Shown here: positions 27,147 through 36,521 of the stretch, piece after piece
How positions within the stretch are numbered: position 1 is the first letter of the stretch
Layout: the number at the start of each line of letters is the position of its first letter
Assembly (NCBI GenBank): GCA_029846755.1
Contig: JARWBI010000001.1
Location: forward strand, 1,089,822 to 1,153,821
From: Falsirhodobacter flavus
GTDB taxonomy: Bacteria > Pseudomonadota > Alphaproteobacteria > Rhodobacterales > Rhodobacteraceae
Direction of reading: 5' to 3'
Length of the DNA stretch: 64,000 bases
Translations under genes and position numbers: made by a program
The notes under the pieces: generated by a model
The model's input: the letters and a program-made list of their open reading frames with translations, nothing else
Databases searched by the model: none
Told to the model about the DNA's origin: nothing

Positions 27147-27677
27147 AAGCGCAAATGGCGGGGCGGCGGCCAGACGCGAGGTATCGAACGCTGCCGCCCC
27201 CGCGATCAATCCCGTTCCGGCCTCTTTCGACAGGGCCTCTTTCAGCGTCCAAACCGTCAGGAAATGCGAGGCTTTGCGGCGCAGGAACGCCATTTCAGCA
27301 GGCGCCATCAGATGTATTGGCCATTCGTTTTGCGGAATTGCGCGGTCAGGTTCAAGATCGACCCCAATATGCCGATGTGCCGCCACGGCAACCGCAAGCC
27401 AGTTCGGCGCATAGGAAATGGAAATGCCCCGGTTCGGTTCCGGCGACAGGACCGTCGGCTTCCCGGCCATATCGCGCACGATCACCCAAGTTCCGGCATC
27501 GATGCGATGGCCGCTCTGCTGCACCAGAATATCCCGCACCGCGCGATCAGAGTCGCGTCTGCGCATCGACGGGCCATTTCGCCGCGAAATCGCAACCCCT
27601 ACGCCATAGACCGCCAAGGCCGCGAGAAGCTCCGCAAGCCGCGGTTCAGAAGTCGAACCCGACGGAAAAGATGACAT
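27054..27677 (-). CDS. 4'-phosphopantetheinyl transferase (Sfp type)
   Basis: A 207-residue Sfp-like enzyme that loads the phosphopantetheine arm of CoA onto carrier domains. Diagnostic motifs are HIGVDLEPD (magnesium-binding Asp and Glu) and FLTVWTLKEALSKEAGTGL (the WxxKEAxxK signature). The N-terminal half is shorter than Sfp itself. It most likely activates the carrier domain of the convergent Pls/PosA-type synthetase, Ser569. Its last 93 bp lie antisense to the 3' end of that gene, and its start lies inside the 3' end of the beta-barrel gene by 32 bp, so it depends on that gene for transcription. The start is uncertain: no clear ribosome site before the ATG at 27677. Confidence 0.85.
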   Translation of the reverse strand: MSSFPSGSTSEPRLAELLAALAVYGVGVAISRRNGPSMRRRDSDRAVRDILVQQSGHRIDAGTWVIVRDMAGKPTVLSPEPNRGISISYAPNWLAVAVAAHRHIGVDLEPDRAIPQNEWPIHLMAPAEMAFLRRKASHFLTVWTLKEALSKEAGTGLIAGAAAFDTSRLAAAPPFALSRRGHGGLACHCRVRLEGELHHLAICFGPR

Positions 27678-28281
27678 GAGAGGATTCGATCGAAGAGTCG
27701 AAATATCGAATGTCGCCCCAGATGTTTTCACCAAAGGAACGGACGATTCCAATATCCCATGAAACCGAGTCGTCATCCTCCTCCGTTGCATCGAAATCGG
27801 CACCGACGCCGCCGCTGATCGTCCAAAGATCGCTCAGTTCGAATGATCCGGCGACTTCTGCCGATGTTTCGTCCGATATCGTATCGAACGACACGCCGCC
27901 GCCCAAGACCACATCCTCAGTCAACGGATATTCGGCATAAATCGAAAACTCCCCGCAACAGTCGCCGGATTTATCATAGATCGTGCGGGCATAGCTTATA
28001 TCGATTTCGACGTCACCCATGCTGTCGCGATATCCGAGCGTTATATCCGCCTCGGCAGTGTCGGTGCCATCGTCAAGCGTGGAGGCCCAGGCACCTATAT
28101 ATAATTTCCCATACTGAAGCTCGACATAGCCCTGCAGCACAGGTTTGTCATCCGACAGAGATTCACCGTCCGAAATGTAATCCGATGCGATAAGCGCCCC
28201 GAAACTGAACTCCACTTCCTGCGCCAGAGCTGGAGCAGAAATCAACAACAACGCAATAGTAGCCGGAAATAATCTAACCAT
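27646..28281 (-). CDS. Outer-membrane beta-barrel protein, TorF-like putative porin
   Basis: A 211-residue exported protein: signal peptide MVRLFPATIALLLISAPALAQ, then alternating hydrophobic and polar strands with a C-terminal aromatic residue (VGFDF) as expected for a small outer-membrane barrel. Openings such as VEFSFGALIASDYISDG and LGYRDSMGDVEIDISYARTIYD fit the TorF (TIGR02001) putative porin family. Loops are unusually acidic (TEEDDDS, TISDETSAE, DDGTDTAEADI). It is transcribed toward the Pls-type gene and overlaps the PPTase start by 32 bp, suggesting co-expression. Export or retention of a polycation is a speculative role. The ATG at 28281 was chosen over an upstream TTG at 28293. 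Confidence 0.75.
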   Translation of the reverse strand: MVRLFPATIALLLISAPALAQEVEFSFGALIASDYISDGESLSDDKPVLQGYVELQYGKLYIGAWASTLDDGTDTAEADITLGYRDSMGDVEIDISYARTIYDKSGDCCGEFSIYAEYPLTEDVVLGGGVSFDTISDETSAEVAGSFELSDLWTISGGVGADFDATEEDDDSVSWDIGIVRSFGENIWGDIRYFDSSIESSHVIFSVGFDF

Positions 28282-29001
28282 AACCACGCTCAACTCGATA
28301 CAGCAGCATAACCAATGCTAACAAACCCATGCCGATCGGTCCGCGTCAAAATATTCAATTTTGCAAATTGGAAATAACAATAATGTCCATATTGACCGCC
28401 GACGATCAATACATGGCAACGGCCTACGGGAAGTCCTATTGACAACCGCTCGTCTGCGATTTCCCTTCTCAGCATTGCGCGAAAACCCATATGACCGTTC
28501 GTTTACATCACGCGTGGTGCTGCCTATCTTTGGGCCCGACAATCGGCGGATACCAGCGTCAGCCTCGATTGCTACATCTCGAATGGGCGCAAGGCCGAAG
28601 CTGCGGGCATCGCCTTCGCATTCGCCGCAGACGGGCTCTTATCACGACCTATCGGCGCTGGCAGTGGTGACGGGGAAAGTCGGCCTCGCAGGGGCGGTTT
28701 CGACCTCCCATTCCGACCCTTCGCCATTGCAAGGACACCTGCGCCTTCACCTGACGCGTCAAGGCCGCCGCAATGGCCGGTGGCCAGATGCTGCGCAAGG
28801 TTGCGCTGGCTGCCGCGCCTCCCTCGTCCGGGGTCCTTGGCATCAGAGCCGAGGTCGTCGAAAAGATCGCCCACTGGATCGACCGGGCGCCTGCGACGGG
28901 CGGGTCGCACTGGAACCTCAGCAAGACGCGGCCCGCTCAAGCCTTCCCCTTTTTGGCGAACGGGGCTATGCAACCGCACGACATGCCGATGGGGATTTGA
29001 C
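28282..29001. other. Long spacer without a supported gene
   Basis: About 720 bp between the beta-barrel gene and rpe. The first ~300 bp are AT-rich and probably hold the promoter of the beta-barrel/PPTase operon. The rest is GC-rich with overlapping open frames on both strands (for example a 75-codon frame from 28773 ending 28998) that match nothing I recognise; it may be a decayed gene. Confidence 0.45.
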
Positions 29002-29679
29002 ATGACATTCGACCGCAGCCTGAAGATCGCGCCCTCGATCCTTTCGGCGGATTTCGCCAATTTCGGGGCCGAATGCCGCGCCATCGAAGCGCAGGGCGCC
29101 GACTGGGTGCATGTGGACGTGATGGACGGCCATTTCGTGCCGAACCTGACCTTCGGTCCCGCCACCTGCAAGGCGATCCGTCCGCATATCAAGGGCGTGA
29201 TGGACGTCCATCTGATGATCGCGCCGGTCGATGCCTATATTCAGGCCTATGCCGATGCGGGGGCGGATGTCATTTCCGCGCATCTGGAAGCTGGGCCGCA
29301 TATCCACCGCACGCTGCAGGCGATCCGCGCGACGGGCGCGAAGGCTGGTCTTGCGCTTAACCCCGGCACCGGGATCGAGGCGGTGGAATACCTGCTGGAC
29401 CTGACCGACCTGATCTGCGTGATGACCGTGAACCCCGGCTTTGGCGGGCAAAGCTTCATCCACAGCCAGGTCGAAAAGGTCCGCAAGCTGCGCGCGATGA
29501 TCGGCGACCGCCCGATCCATATCGAGATCGACGGCGGCGTGACGCCCCAGACTGCGCCGTTGGTCGTGGCTGCCGGGGCCGACGTTCTGGTCGCGGGATC
29601 GGCGGTGTTCAAAGGCGGTTCGGTCGACCGCCCGGAGGTCTATGGCGACAATATCCGGGCGATCCGCGCCTCGGTCTAG
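29002..29679 (+). CDS. rpe: Ribulose-phosphate 3-epimerase
   Basis: A 225-residue TIM-barrel enzyme interconverting ribulose 5-phosphate and xylulose 5-phosphate in the pentose phosphate and Calvin pathways. Family motifs are all present: KIAPSILSADFANFG, WVHVDVMDGHFVPNLTFGP, DVHLMI, CVMTVNPGFGGQSFI, and EIDGGVT, supplying the metal-binding histidines and the two catalytic aspartates. Length is normal. The ATG at 29002 gives the standard N-terminus; the upstream open frame is not Rpe-like. Its TAG stop overlaps the soxG stop on the other strand by two bases. Confidence 0.96.
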   Translation: MTFDRSLKIAPSILSADFANFGAECRAIEAQGADWVHVDVMDGHFVPNLTFGPATCKAIRPHIKGVMDVHLMIAPVDAYIQAYADAGADVISAHLEAGPHIHRTLQAIRATGAKAGLALNPGTGIEAVEYLLDLTDLICVMTVNPGFGGQSFIHSQVEKVRKLRAMIGDRPIHIEIDGGVTPQTAPLVVAAGADVLVAGSAVFKGGSVDRPEVYGDNIRAIRASV

Positions 29680-30173
29680 ATTTCGGATCCGGGCTGCGCC
29701 GAGTGGGACAGCAGCCCGAACACATACCGCGCGACCGAGCGGAAGCAGAACAGCCGATACCCGCCCTCGTGACGCCAGACGGCCGCCGCCACCTGCCCTG
29801 CGCGGCTGCGGCGAATCTCGCCCTCCCGCAGGGTGCGGAAATCGACAGGCATAAGTTTCGACAGCACATCTGCGGCCTTCGGCCCGGTGATGTCGAACAC
29901 TGCACGGGAATCTGACACGTCCACGGCAAGGTGATGCGCCCCCGCCAGCGCCGTATCCAGCTCGGTGATTTTCGCCGCAACGTCGGCATAGGGCACGAAG
30001 ATAAGGTATTCGTCGGGCGACATCCACGCGACGTTGCCCGCGATCTGCCGATGCCCCGGCACAGTGCCAAGCGCCGCGTCCAGCGCTGCCCCGGGCTTTG
30101 CGCGCAACGTGACCATGCCCACCGGACCCGCATCCGCGACCTTGGCGAAACCTTCGAACAGCATCTCAGACAT
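29676..30173 (-). CDS. soxG: Sarcosine oxidase subunit gamma
   Basis: A 165-residue small subunit of heterotetrameric sarcosine oxidase, related to the folate-binding GcvT/YgfZ fold. It contains SDSRAVFDITGPKAADVLSKLMPVDF and ends YRLFCFRSVARYVFGLL, typical of SoxG. It lies last in the soxB-soxD-soxA-soxG order and overlaps soxA by 8 bp. The ATG at 30173 was chosen because the upstream in-frame residues only mirror soxA sequence. It is needed for complex assembly and has no known active-site residues of its own. Confidence 0.92.
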   Translation of the reverse strand: MSEMLFEGFAKVADAGPVGMVTLRAKPGAALDAALGTVPGHRQIAGNVAWMSPDEYLIFVPYADVAAKITELDTALAGAHHLAVDVSDSRAVFDITGPKAADVLSKLMPVDFRTLREGEIRRSRAGQVAAAVWRHEGGYRLFCFRSVARYVFGLLSHSAQPGSEI

Positions 30174-33144
30174 CCTGCTTCGCCCCTTCCTTGTCATAGA
30201 AGACCTGATCGACGATCTTCGCCTTGGCCAGCGATCCGTCCAGCTTGGTGAATTCCACCACCTCGCCCATTCGATCGGGTCCGCGCAACACCAGACCCAT
30301 CGCGATCCCACGCCCCAAGGTCGGCGAGAAATAGGTCGATGTCACGCGTCCCTGCGTGTTGCGCTGTCCATTGGCGTTCAGACCTTCGGCGGGGGCATAG
30401 GCGCCGTCCTCCAGCACCGATCCGTCCAGCGTCTCCAGCCCCACCAGCTTCCAGCGATCGGGCGAGGCCAGAAACGCCCGCTCCTGCCCGCGCTTGCCCA
30501 GGTAGTCGGCCTTCTTCTTCGATATCGCCCAGCCGAGGTTCAGATCCTGCGGGATCACCGTGCCGTCGGTTTCGTCCCCGATCATGATGAAGCCTTTTTC
30601 GGCGCGCATCACGTGCAGGCATTCGGTCCCGTAGGGCATCGCGCCAAGCTCGGCTCCCACTGCCACGCAGGCATCCCAGAAGGCGCGCCCCTCGTTCGCC
30701 GGCACCGCGATCTCATAGGACAGCTCGCCCGAGAAGCTGATGCGATAGACCCGTGCGCGGAAGCCGCCAAGCGTGCCGTCCTGCCATTGCATGAAGGGCA
30801 GCGTCTCCTTCGAAACATCCATGCCGCCCAGCTTTTCCAGCAGCTTGCGCGCGTTCGGCCCGACCACCGCGACCTGTGCATATTGCTCGGTCACATTGGC
30901 GGTGAAGACCTGCCAGTCCCACCACTCGCATTGCAGCCAATCCTCCATCCACGCATGGATGCGGTCCGCCCCGCCCGAGGTGGTGTGGCACAGCCACGTC
31001 TCCTCGTCGATGCGCGCGACCACCCCGTCATCGGACAAGAACCCCTGCTCGTTGCACATGAGGCCATAGCGGCATTTCCCGACCGGCAGCGTGGACATCA
31101 TGCCCGTGTAAAGCATGTCGAGGAATTTCCCCGCATCCGGACCCTTCACGATGATCTTTCCAAGGGTCGAGGCGTCCAGAAGGCCCACGTTCGTGCGGGT
31201 GTTCGACACCTCGCGCATGACGGCCTGATGCGACGTCTCGCCCGGGCGACGATAGCAATAGGGGCGCCGCCAGAGGCCCACGGGTTCCCATTCCACGTCA
31301 TGCGCCTCGTGCCATTCATGCATCGGAGTGCGGCGCAGAGGCTGGAAGATATCGTCCCGCGCCTCGCCCGCCAGCGCGCCCAGCGTCACGGGGGTATAGG
31401 GTGGGCGGAAGGTGGTCGTTCCAACCTGCGGGATGTCGATCGAAAGCGCCTGAGAAAGAACGGCCAGCCCGTTGATGTTGCTCAGCTTCCCCTGATCGGT
31501 GGCCATGCCCAGCGTGGTATATCGCTTGGTATGCTCGACCGAGGTATAGCCCTCGCGCGCGGCAAGCTGCACGTCGGACACCTTCACGTCGTTCTGGTAG
31601 TCGAGCCACATCTTTGCCCGCAATTCCGGCCCCGCGCCCTGCGGCATGACCCAGATCGCCGCGACCGGCGCTTCTTGCGGAACGGCCGCTTCGGGCGCAT
31701 CCGTGCCCCCCGCAGCGTTCGTCGCATCGCGCAGCACTGCGTCGGTGGTCAGCGCGCCCGAGGCAGAACCAGCAGTGACCACTATCCCTTGCCCGTCCTG
31801 CCCGGTCGGCGGGCGGTCGGGGTCCGGGCGGAAATGGGCATTCACCTCGTCCCAGATCAGCTTGCCGCCGCAATGGCTCCACAGATGGACGATGGGGGAC
31901 CAGCCGCCGGACATGGCGACGGAATCGCAGGCGATGGTTTCCAGCACCGCGCCCTGACCCGCCTGCGCGCAGACGGCAACCCCGGTGACGCGCTTGCCAC
32001 CCTTGACCGATGCGATGCCGCGCCCGGTTTCGACCCGGATACCCATCGCGCGGGCGCGGCGGGGAAGTTCGCCATCCGCAGCCGCACGGGCATCCAGAAC
32101 CACAGGCACCGACAGCCCCGCCTCGACCAGCAGGATCGCCGTGCGATAGGCGTCGTCGTTGTTGGTGACGACCACGGTCCGATCGCCTGGCGCGACGGCA
32201 TGGTTCACGACGAAATCGCGCACCGATCCCGCCAGCATCACGCCCGGAACGTCGTTCCCGGCAAAGCTGAGCGGGCGCTCGATGGCCCCCTGCGCCGCGA
32301 TGACCTTGGCCGCCCGGATGCGCCACAGGCGCTTGCGCGGACGTCCATCGGCGGGAGTGTGGTCGGCGATCCTCTCCTCGGCCAGCACATAGCCGTGGTC
32401 ATAGACCCCCGCGCCCATCGTCCGCAGACGAAGGGTCACATTCTGCATTCCTTCAAGCGCTTCGACGGCGTTCCTTATCCATTCATCCGCCGTCAGCCCG
32501 CCGATCTCGGCCTCGTCGACCGGAGCGCGGCCACCCCAATGGGCGGTCTGTTCCAGCACCAGCACACGTGCGCCCGAACGGCCCGCCACCAGCGCCGCCT
32601 GAAGCCCCGCGACCCCGCCGCCGATCACCAGCACGTCGGCGAAGTCATAGGCCTGTTCATAGCGGTCCGCATCGCGGTCGATCGGCGCCTTTCCAAGCCC
32701 TGCGGACCGCCGGATGATCGGCTCGAACACATGTTTCCACGCGAAACGCGGGTGGATGAAGGTCTTGTAGTAGAAGCCCCCCGGCAGGAACCGCGCGGCA
32801 TAGTTGTTCACCACGCCCACGTCATATTCAAGGCTGGGCCAGTGGTTCTGGCTGGTCGCCGTCAGACCTTGGAACAGCTCGGTCGTGGTGACGCGCTGGT
32901 TCGGCTCGAACCGCGAACCGACCCCGAGGCCGACAAGCGCGTTGGGCTCCTCGGGTCCCGCCGCGACGATGCCGCGCGGGCGGTGATACTTGAAGCTGCG
33001 GCCCACCAGCATCTGGTCGTTCGCCAGAAGCGCCGATGCAAGCGTATCGCCAAGAAAGCCGCGCATCTTCTTTCCGTTGAAGGAAAAATCGCGCGGGGCG
33101 CGGCGGTCGATCAGGCGTCCGCCGCAGGAAAGACGGGTGCTCAT
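30166..33144 (-). CDS. soxA: Sarcosine oxidase subunit alpha
   Basis: A 992-residue subunit. The N-terminal Fer2-like segment (RDFSFNGKKMRGFLGDTLASALLAN) is followed by an NAD-binding Rossmann domain (ADVLVIGGGVAGLQAALVAGRSGARVLVLEQ, about 170-200) and a C-terminal aminomethyltransferase-like domain (from about 600; KIIVKGPDAGKFLDMLYTG, EVSNTRTNVGLLDASTLGK) that binds tetrahydrofolate. The complex oxidises sarcosine to glycine, giving hydrogen peroxide and 5,10-methylene-THF. Its ATG overlaps the soxD stop by 4 bp. Length and domain order match the family, with no defects seen. Cytoplasmic. Confidence 0.96.
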   Translation of the reverse strand: MSTRLSCGGRLIDRRAPRDFSFNGKKMRGFLGDTLASALLANDQMLVGRSFKYHRPRGIVAAGPEEPNALVGLGVGSRFEPNQRVTTTELFQGLTATSQNHWPSLEYDVGVVNNYAARFLPGGFYYKTFIHPRFAWKHVFEPIIRRSAGLGKAPIDRDADRYEQAYDFADVLVIGGGVAGLQAALVAGRSGARVLVLEQTAHWGGRAPVDEAEIGGLTADEWIRNAVEALEGMQNVTLRLRTMGAGVYDHGYVLAEERIADHTPADGRPRKRLWRIRAAKVIAAQGAIERPLSFAGNDVPGVMLAGSVRDFVVNHAVAPGDRTVVVTNNDDAYRTAILLVEAGLSVPVVLDARAAADGELPRRARAMGIRVETGRGIASVKGGKRVTGVAVCAQAGQGAVLETIACDSVAMSGGWSPIVHLWSHCGGKLIWDEVNAHFRPDPDRPPTGQDGQGIVVTAGSASGALTTDAVLRDATNAAGGTDAPEAAVPQEAPVAAIWVMPQGAGPELRAKMWLDYQNDVKVSDVQLAAREGYTSVEHTKRYTTLGMATDQGKLSNINGLAVLSQALSIDIPQVGTTTFRPPYTPVTLGALAGEARDDIFQPLRRTPMHEWHEAHDVEWEPVGLWRRPYCYRRPGETSHQAVMREVSNTRTNVGLLDASTLGKIIVKGPDAGKFLDMLYTGMMSTLPVGKCRYGLMCNEQGFLSDDGVVARIDEETWLCHTTSGGADRIHAWMEDWLQCEWWDWQVFTANVTEQYAQVAVVGPNARKLLEKLGGMDVSKETLPFMQWQDGTLGGFRARVYRISFSGELSYEIAVPANEGRAFWDACVAVGAELGAMPYGTECLHVMRAEKGFIMIGDETDGTVIPQDLNLGWAISKKKADYLGKRGQERAFLASPDRWKLVGLETLDGSVLEDGAYAPAEGLNANGQRNTQGRVTSTYFSPTLGRGIAMGLVLRGPDRMGEVVEFTKLDGSLAKAKIVDQVFYDKEGAKQDV

Positions 33145-33464
33145 TTATATCCCTCCCAGCCCGGACGGCGGGTCTTGACGGCATCAATGATGTGCTGCGG
33201 CGGCGCGGCGGTCTGCGCGGGATAGGTGCCAAACACCTCCAGCGTGGCGGTGCAGCGGGCGGCGATGAACCATTTGCCGCAGCCATAGGCATGACGCCAG
33301 CGTTCGAAATGCACGCCCTTCGGGTTCTTGCGGGCAAACATGTAATCCTCGAACTCTTGGTCGGACGAGCCGGGGCCGAAGCGTTTCAGATGCGCCTCGC
33401 CGCCCGGAGCCAGTTCGGTTTCCTCGGCGCGGATGCCGCAATGCGGGCATTCAAGGATCAGCAT
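33141..33464 (-). CDS. soxD: Sarcosine oxidase subunit delta
   Basis: A 107-residue zinc-binding subunit. The N-terminal LILECPHCGIRAEETE supplies two cysteine ligands, and HAYGCGKWFIAARCTATLEV holds the conserved histidine and cysteine positions. SoxD bridges SoxA and SoxB. It starts 13 bp after the soxB stop and overlaps soxA by 4 bp. Confidence 0.95.
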   Translation of the reverse strand: MLILECPHCGIRAEETELAPGGEAHLKRFGPGSSDQEFEDYMFARKNPKGVHFERWRHAYGCGKWFIAARCTATLEVFGTYPAQTAAPPQHIIDAVKTRRPGWEGYK

Positions 33465-33477
33465 TGGTCACCCCGTT

Positions 33478-34725
33478 TCAATGTGCCACCCCTGCGGCCA
33501 CGCTTTCGTCGATGAACCGCCCTTCCTTGAAGCGGTCGATGCTGAACTCGGCGGCCAGCGGCCCCGGCTCGCCCTTGGCCACGAGTTCAGCCATCGCCCA
33601 GCCGGAACCGGGGATCGCCTTGAACCCGCCCGTGCCCCAACCGCAGTTGATGAAGCAGTTGCCCAGCGGCGTCTTGGAGATCAGCGGCGAGCGGTCACCC
33701 GTCATGTCCACGATCCCGCCCCATTGCCGCAGCATCTTCAGGCGCGAGATCATCGGGAACGTCTCGATCAGCGCGCGCAGGGTTTCCTCGATGTGGTGGA
33801 AGCTGCCGCGTTGGGTGTAGTTGTTGAACCCGTCCGTGCCGCCACCGATCACCATCTCGCCCTTGTCGGACTGGCTCATATAACCGTGGACGGTGTTGGC
33901 CATCACGACCACGTCCATGCAGGGCTTGATCGGTTCGGACACCAGCGCCTGAAGCGCCATCGATTCCACCGGCAGACGGAATCCCGCCATCGCCGCCACC
34001 TGCCCCGAATGGCCCGCAACGACGATGCCCAGCTTCTTGCAGCCGATATGGCCCTTGGTGGTGTCCACCCCCGTAACCTGCCCGCCTTCGGATCGGACGC
34101 CCGTCACCTCGCATTGCTGGATGATGTGCATCCCCATCGCGGAACAGGCGCGGGCATAGCCCCATGCAACCGCGTCATGCCGCGCGGTGCCGCCGCGTTC
34201 CTGATACAGCGCCCCGAGGATGGGATAGCGCGGACCGTGGATGTTGATGATCGGCACCAGTTCCTTGACCTTTTCCGGCCCGATCCATTCGGTCTTCACG
34301 CCCTGCAGGTTGTTGGCATGGACCGTCCGCAGATACCCGCGCACCTCGTGATGGGTCTGTGCCAGCATCAACAAACCGCGAGGGCTGAACATCACGTTGT
34401 AGTTCAGATCCTGGCTCAGATTCTCATACAGCGACAGCGCCTTGTCATAGATCGCAGCAGACGGGTCCTGAAGATAGTTCGAGCGGATGATGGTCGTGTT
34501 CCGGCCCGTATTGCCGCCGCCCAGCCATCCCTTCTCGATCACCGCGACATTGGTGATCCCGAAGTTTTTTCCCAGATAATAGGCGGTTGCAAGGCCGTGC
34601 CCCCCCGCGCCCACGATCACCACGTCATAGGAGGCCCGCGGTTCGGGCGAGGCCCACGCCCTTTCCCATCCGGTATGATGGCGCATCGCCTCGCGGGCAA
34701 TGGCGAAAACGGAATAGCGTCTCAT
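33478..34725 (-). CDS. soxB: Sarcosine oxidase subunit beta
   Basis: A 415-residue FAD/FMN oxidoreductase of the DAO family carrying the sarcosine dehydrogenation site. The FAD-binding motif is YDVVIVGAGGHGLATAYYLG near residues 32-51; other conserved parts are KGWLGGGNTGRNTTIIRSNY and the C-terminal FINCGWGTGGFKAIPGSG. In known heterotetrameric enzymes FMN is bound covalently to a SoxB histidine. The ATG at 34725 gives the standard MRRYSVFA start and has an AGGGG element upstream. It heads the soxBDAG operon, divergent from ccmI across about 160 bp. glyA, purU or folD, often near sox genes, are not in this window. Confidence 0.96.
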   Translation of the reverse strand: MRRYSVFAIAREAMRHHTGWERAWASPEPRASYDVVIVGAGGHGLATAYYLGKNFGITNVAVIEKGWLGGGNTGRNTTIIRSNYLQDPSAAIYDKALSLYENLSQDLNYNVMFSPRGLLMLAQTHHEVRGYLRTVHANNLQGVKTEWIGPEKVKELVPIINIHGPRYPILGALYQERGGTARHDAVAWGYARACSAMGMHIIQQCEVTGVRSEGGQVTGVDTTKGHIGCKKLGIVVAGHSGQVAAMAGFRLPVESMALQALVSEPIKPCMDVVVMANTVHGYMSQSDKGEMVIGGGTDGFNNYTQRGSFHHIEETLRALIETFPMISRLKMLRQWGGIVDMTGDRSPLISKTPLGNCFINCGWGTGGFKAIPGSGWAMAELVAKGEPGPLAAEFSIDRFKEGRFIDESVAAGVAH

Positions 34726-34887
34726 GGGGCCCCTGTCGCTTCTATTCTTGTCTGCCTGTTCTGGATCGTGGCGCGTCGAAAGCCGCTTCCGGTTGCGGCA
34801 CAATCGCTCCAAATGCGACATCGCCGCAAGACGCGCATTGCGGGCACCGGGCGCTGCGGGATAGATGGCGGTGAAAAGGGGAACGCG

Positions 34888-36069
34888 ATGACCGTCTGGA
34901 TCTTCTGGCTCGTGGCAGGTGCGCTCGGCATGGCCGTGGCGGCTGTGCTGATGCGCGGTTTCTGGCGCGAGGCCGAAGGGGCCGGCGGCTCGGACATGCA
35001 CATCTATCGCCAGCAGCTTCGCGACGTGGACCGCGATCTGGAACGCGGAACGCTTGCGGCGGCGGAGGGCGAGCGTCTGCGGCTGGAAATCTCGCGCAGG
35101 CTGCTGGACGCGGATCGGGCTGCGGTCGCGCCCCGCCTCGGGCGCGGTCCGGTGCTGGGCGCCGCGCTGGTCGCGATCGCGCTTGGGGCGGCGGTGCTGG
35201 GATATCTTCGCCTCGGCGCACCGGGCTATGCCGATCTGCCGCTTGCGGGCCGGATCGAAGCGACGGAGGCGCTGCGTGCGGCGCGCCCCTCGCAGGCCGA
35301 AGCGGCCGCGGCTTTCACCCCGCCGCGAACTACGGTGGACGACGAATTCGCGGGGTTGATGGAACGGCTGCGCGAAGCCGTCACCGCCAACCCGGAGGAT
35401 CTGCGCGGCTGGCAGCTTCTGGCGCGGAACGAGGGCGCGATGGGCAATTTCGACGCCGCGAGCGAGGCGCAGGCCCGTGTGGTGGAACTGGGCGACGGCA
35501 GCGCCGCAGACCGCGCCGCGCTGGCCGAGGCGATGATCCTCTCCGCAGGGGGCTATGTCTCGCCCGAGGCGGAGCGGGTGCTGTCAGACGCGCTGGCGCG
35601 GGATGCCCAGCAGCCGCTGGCGCTTTACTACTCCGGGCTGATGATGGCGCAGGGGGGGCGCGAGGATCTGGCGTTCCGGCTGTGGCGCAATGCGCTGCGC
35701 GTCGCGCCAGATGCGGGTTTCGCCCCGACCATCCGCGCCTCCATGCCCGAGCTTGCGGCACGCGCAGGAGCCCGCTGGGAGGAGGACGCCCCCGTTGGGC
35801 CCTCGCAGGACCAGATCGCGGCGATGTCGCAGCTCGACCCCGCCGCGCGGCAGGAAGCCATCGGTGCGATGGTGCAGCGCCTGTCGGACCGGCTGGCCAC
35901 GCGCGGCGGCACGGCCGAGGAATGGGCGCGCCTGATTTCCGCCTATGGCGTGCTGGGACAGACCGACCGCGCCGCGACCATCTGGAACGAGGCGCGGCAG
36001 ATCTTCACCAACGATGGCGAACAGGCAACCGTCCGCGCCGCCGCAATTGAGGCCGGAGTCGCCCAATGA
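34888..36069 (+). CDS. ccmI: Cytochrome c maturation protein CcmI
   Basis: A 393-residue membrane protein that holds apocytochrome c for haem ligation by CcmFH. The first helix [20 protein letters not shown], a cytoplasmic heptad-rich loop ([18 protein letters not shown]), a second helix ([19 protein letters not shown]) and a periplasmic TPR domain from about residue 150 ([31 protein letters not shown]) match CcmI. The start has AAAAGGGG upstream. The ruvX ATG overlaps its stop by 4 bp. The remaining ccm genes are elsewhere, except ccmE near 43 kb. Confidence 0.92.
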   Translation: MTVWIFWLVAGALGMAVAAVLMRGFWREAEGAGGSDMHIYRQQLRDVDRDLERGTLAAAEGERLRLEISRRLLDADRAAVAPRLGRGPVLGAALVAIALGAAVLGYLRLGAPGYADLPLAGRIEATEALRAARPSQAEAAAAFTPPRTTVDDEFAGLMERLREAVTANPEDLRGWQLLARNEGAMGNFDAASEAQARVVELGDGSAADRAALAEAMILSAGGYVSPEAERVLSDALARDAQQPLALYYSGLMMAQGGREDLAFRLWRNALRVAPDAGFAPTIRASMPELAARAGARWEEDAPVGPSQDQIAAMSQLDPAARQEAIGAMVQRLSDRLATRGGTAEEWARLISAYGVLGQTDRAATIWNEARQIFTNDGEQATVRAAAIEAGVAQ

Positions 36070-36521
36070 TCGAGGATTTCGCCGCCAGCCTGCCGCCCCA
36101 TGGCGCCATTGCCGGGCTCGATTTCGGGGACAAGACCATCGGCGTCGCGGTATCCGACACGTTCCGGCAGGTCGCGACGCCGCTCTTGACCATCCGCCGC
36201 GTCAAATTCACCACGGATGCCGAGGAATTGCTGGCGCTGGTCGCAAAGCGGGGCATCGTGGGGCTGGTCCTCGGCCTGCCGCTGAACATGGACGGAACCG
36301 AGGGGCCGCGCGTGCAGAAGACCCGGGCCTTTGCCCGCAACCTGTCGCGTCTGACGCCCCTGCCCATCGGGTATTGGGATGAACGCCTCTCCACTGTCGC
36401 CGCCGAACGTGCCTTGCTGGAGGCGGACACCTCGCGCCGTCGCCGGGCAGAGGTGATCGATCACGTCGCCGCAGGCTATATCCTTCAAGGTGCGCTGGAC
36501 CGGATGCGCTACCTTCAGTAG
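36066..36521 (+). CDS. ruvX: Holliday junction resolvase-like RuvX/YqgF
   Basis: A 151-residue RNase H-fold nuclease, implicated in 16S rRNA 5'-end processing and Holliday junction resolution. The active-site motif is [17 protein letters not shown] near residue 20; downstream [33 protein letters not shown] and the terminal [10 protein letters not shown] complete the acidic set. Translationally coupled to ccmI (ATGA). Its last 7 bp overlap the convergent exporter gene. Confidence 0.94.
   Translation: MIEDFAASLPPHGAIAGLDFGDKTIGVAVSDTFRQVATPLLTIRRVKFTTDAEELLALVAKRGIVGLVLGLPLNMDGTEGPRVQKTRAFARNLSRLTPLPIGYWDERLSTVAAERALLEADTSRRRRAEVIDHVAAGYILQGALDRMRYLQ

Noticed and set aside
30034..33225. 1063-codon plus-strand frame
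   Set aside because: Antisense to soxA and soxG, whose products match family motifs along their full length.
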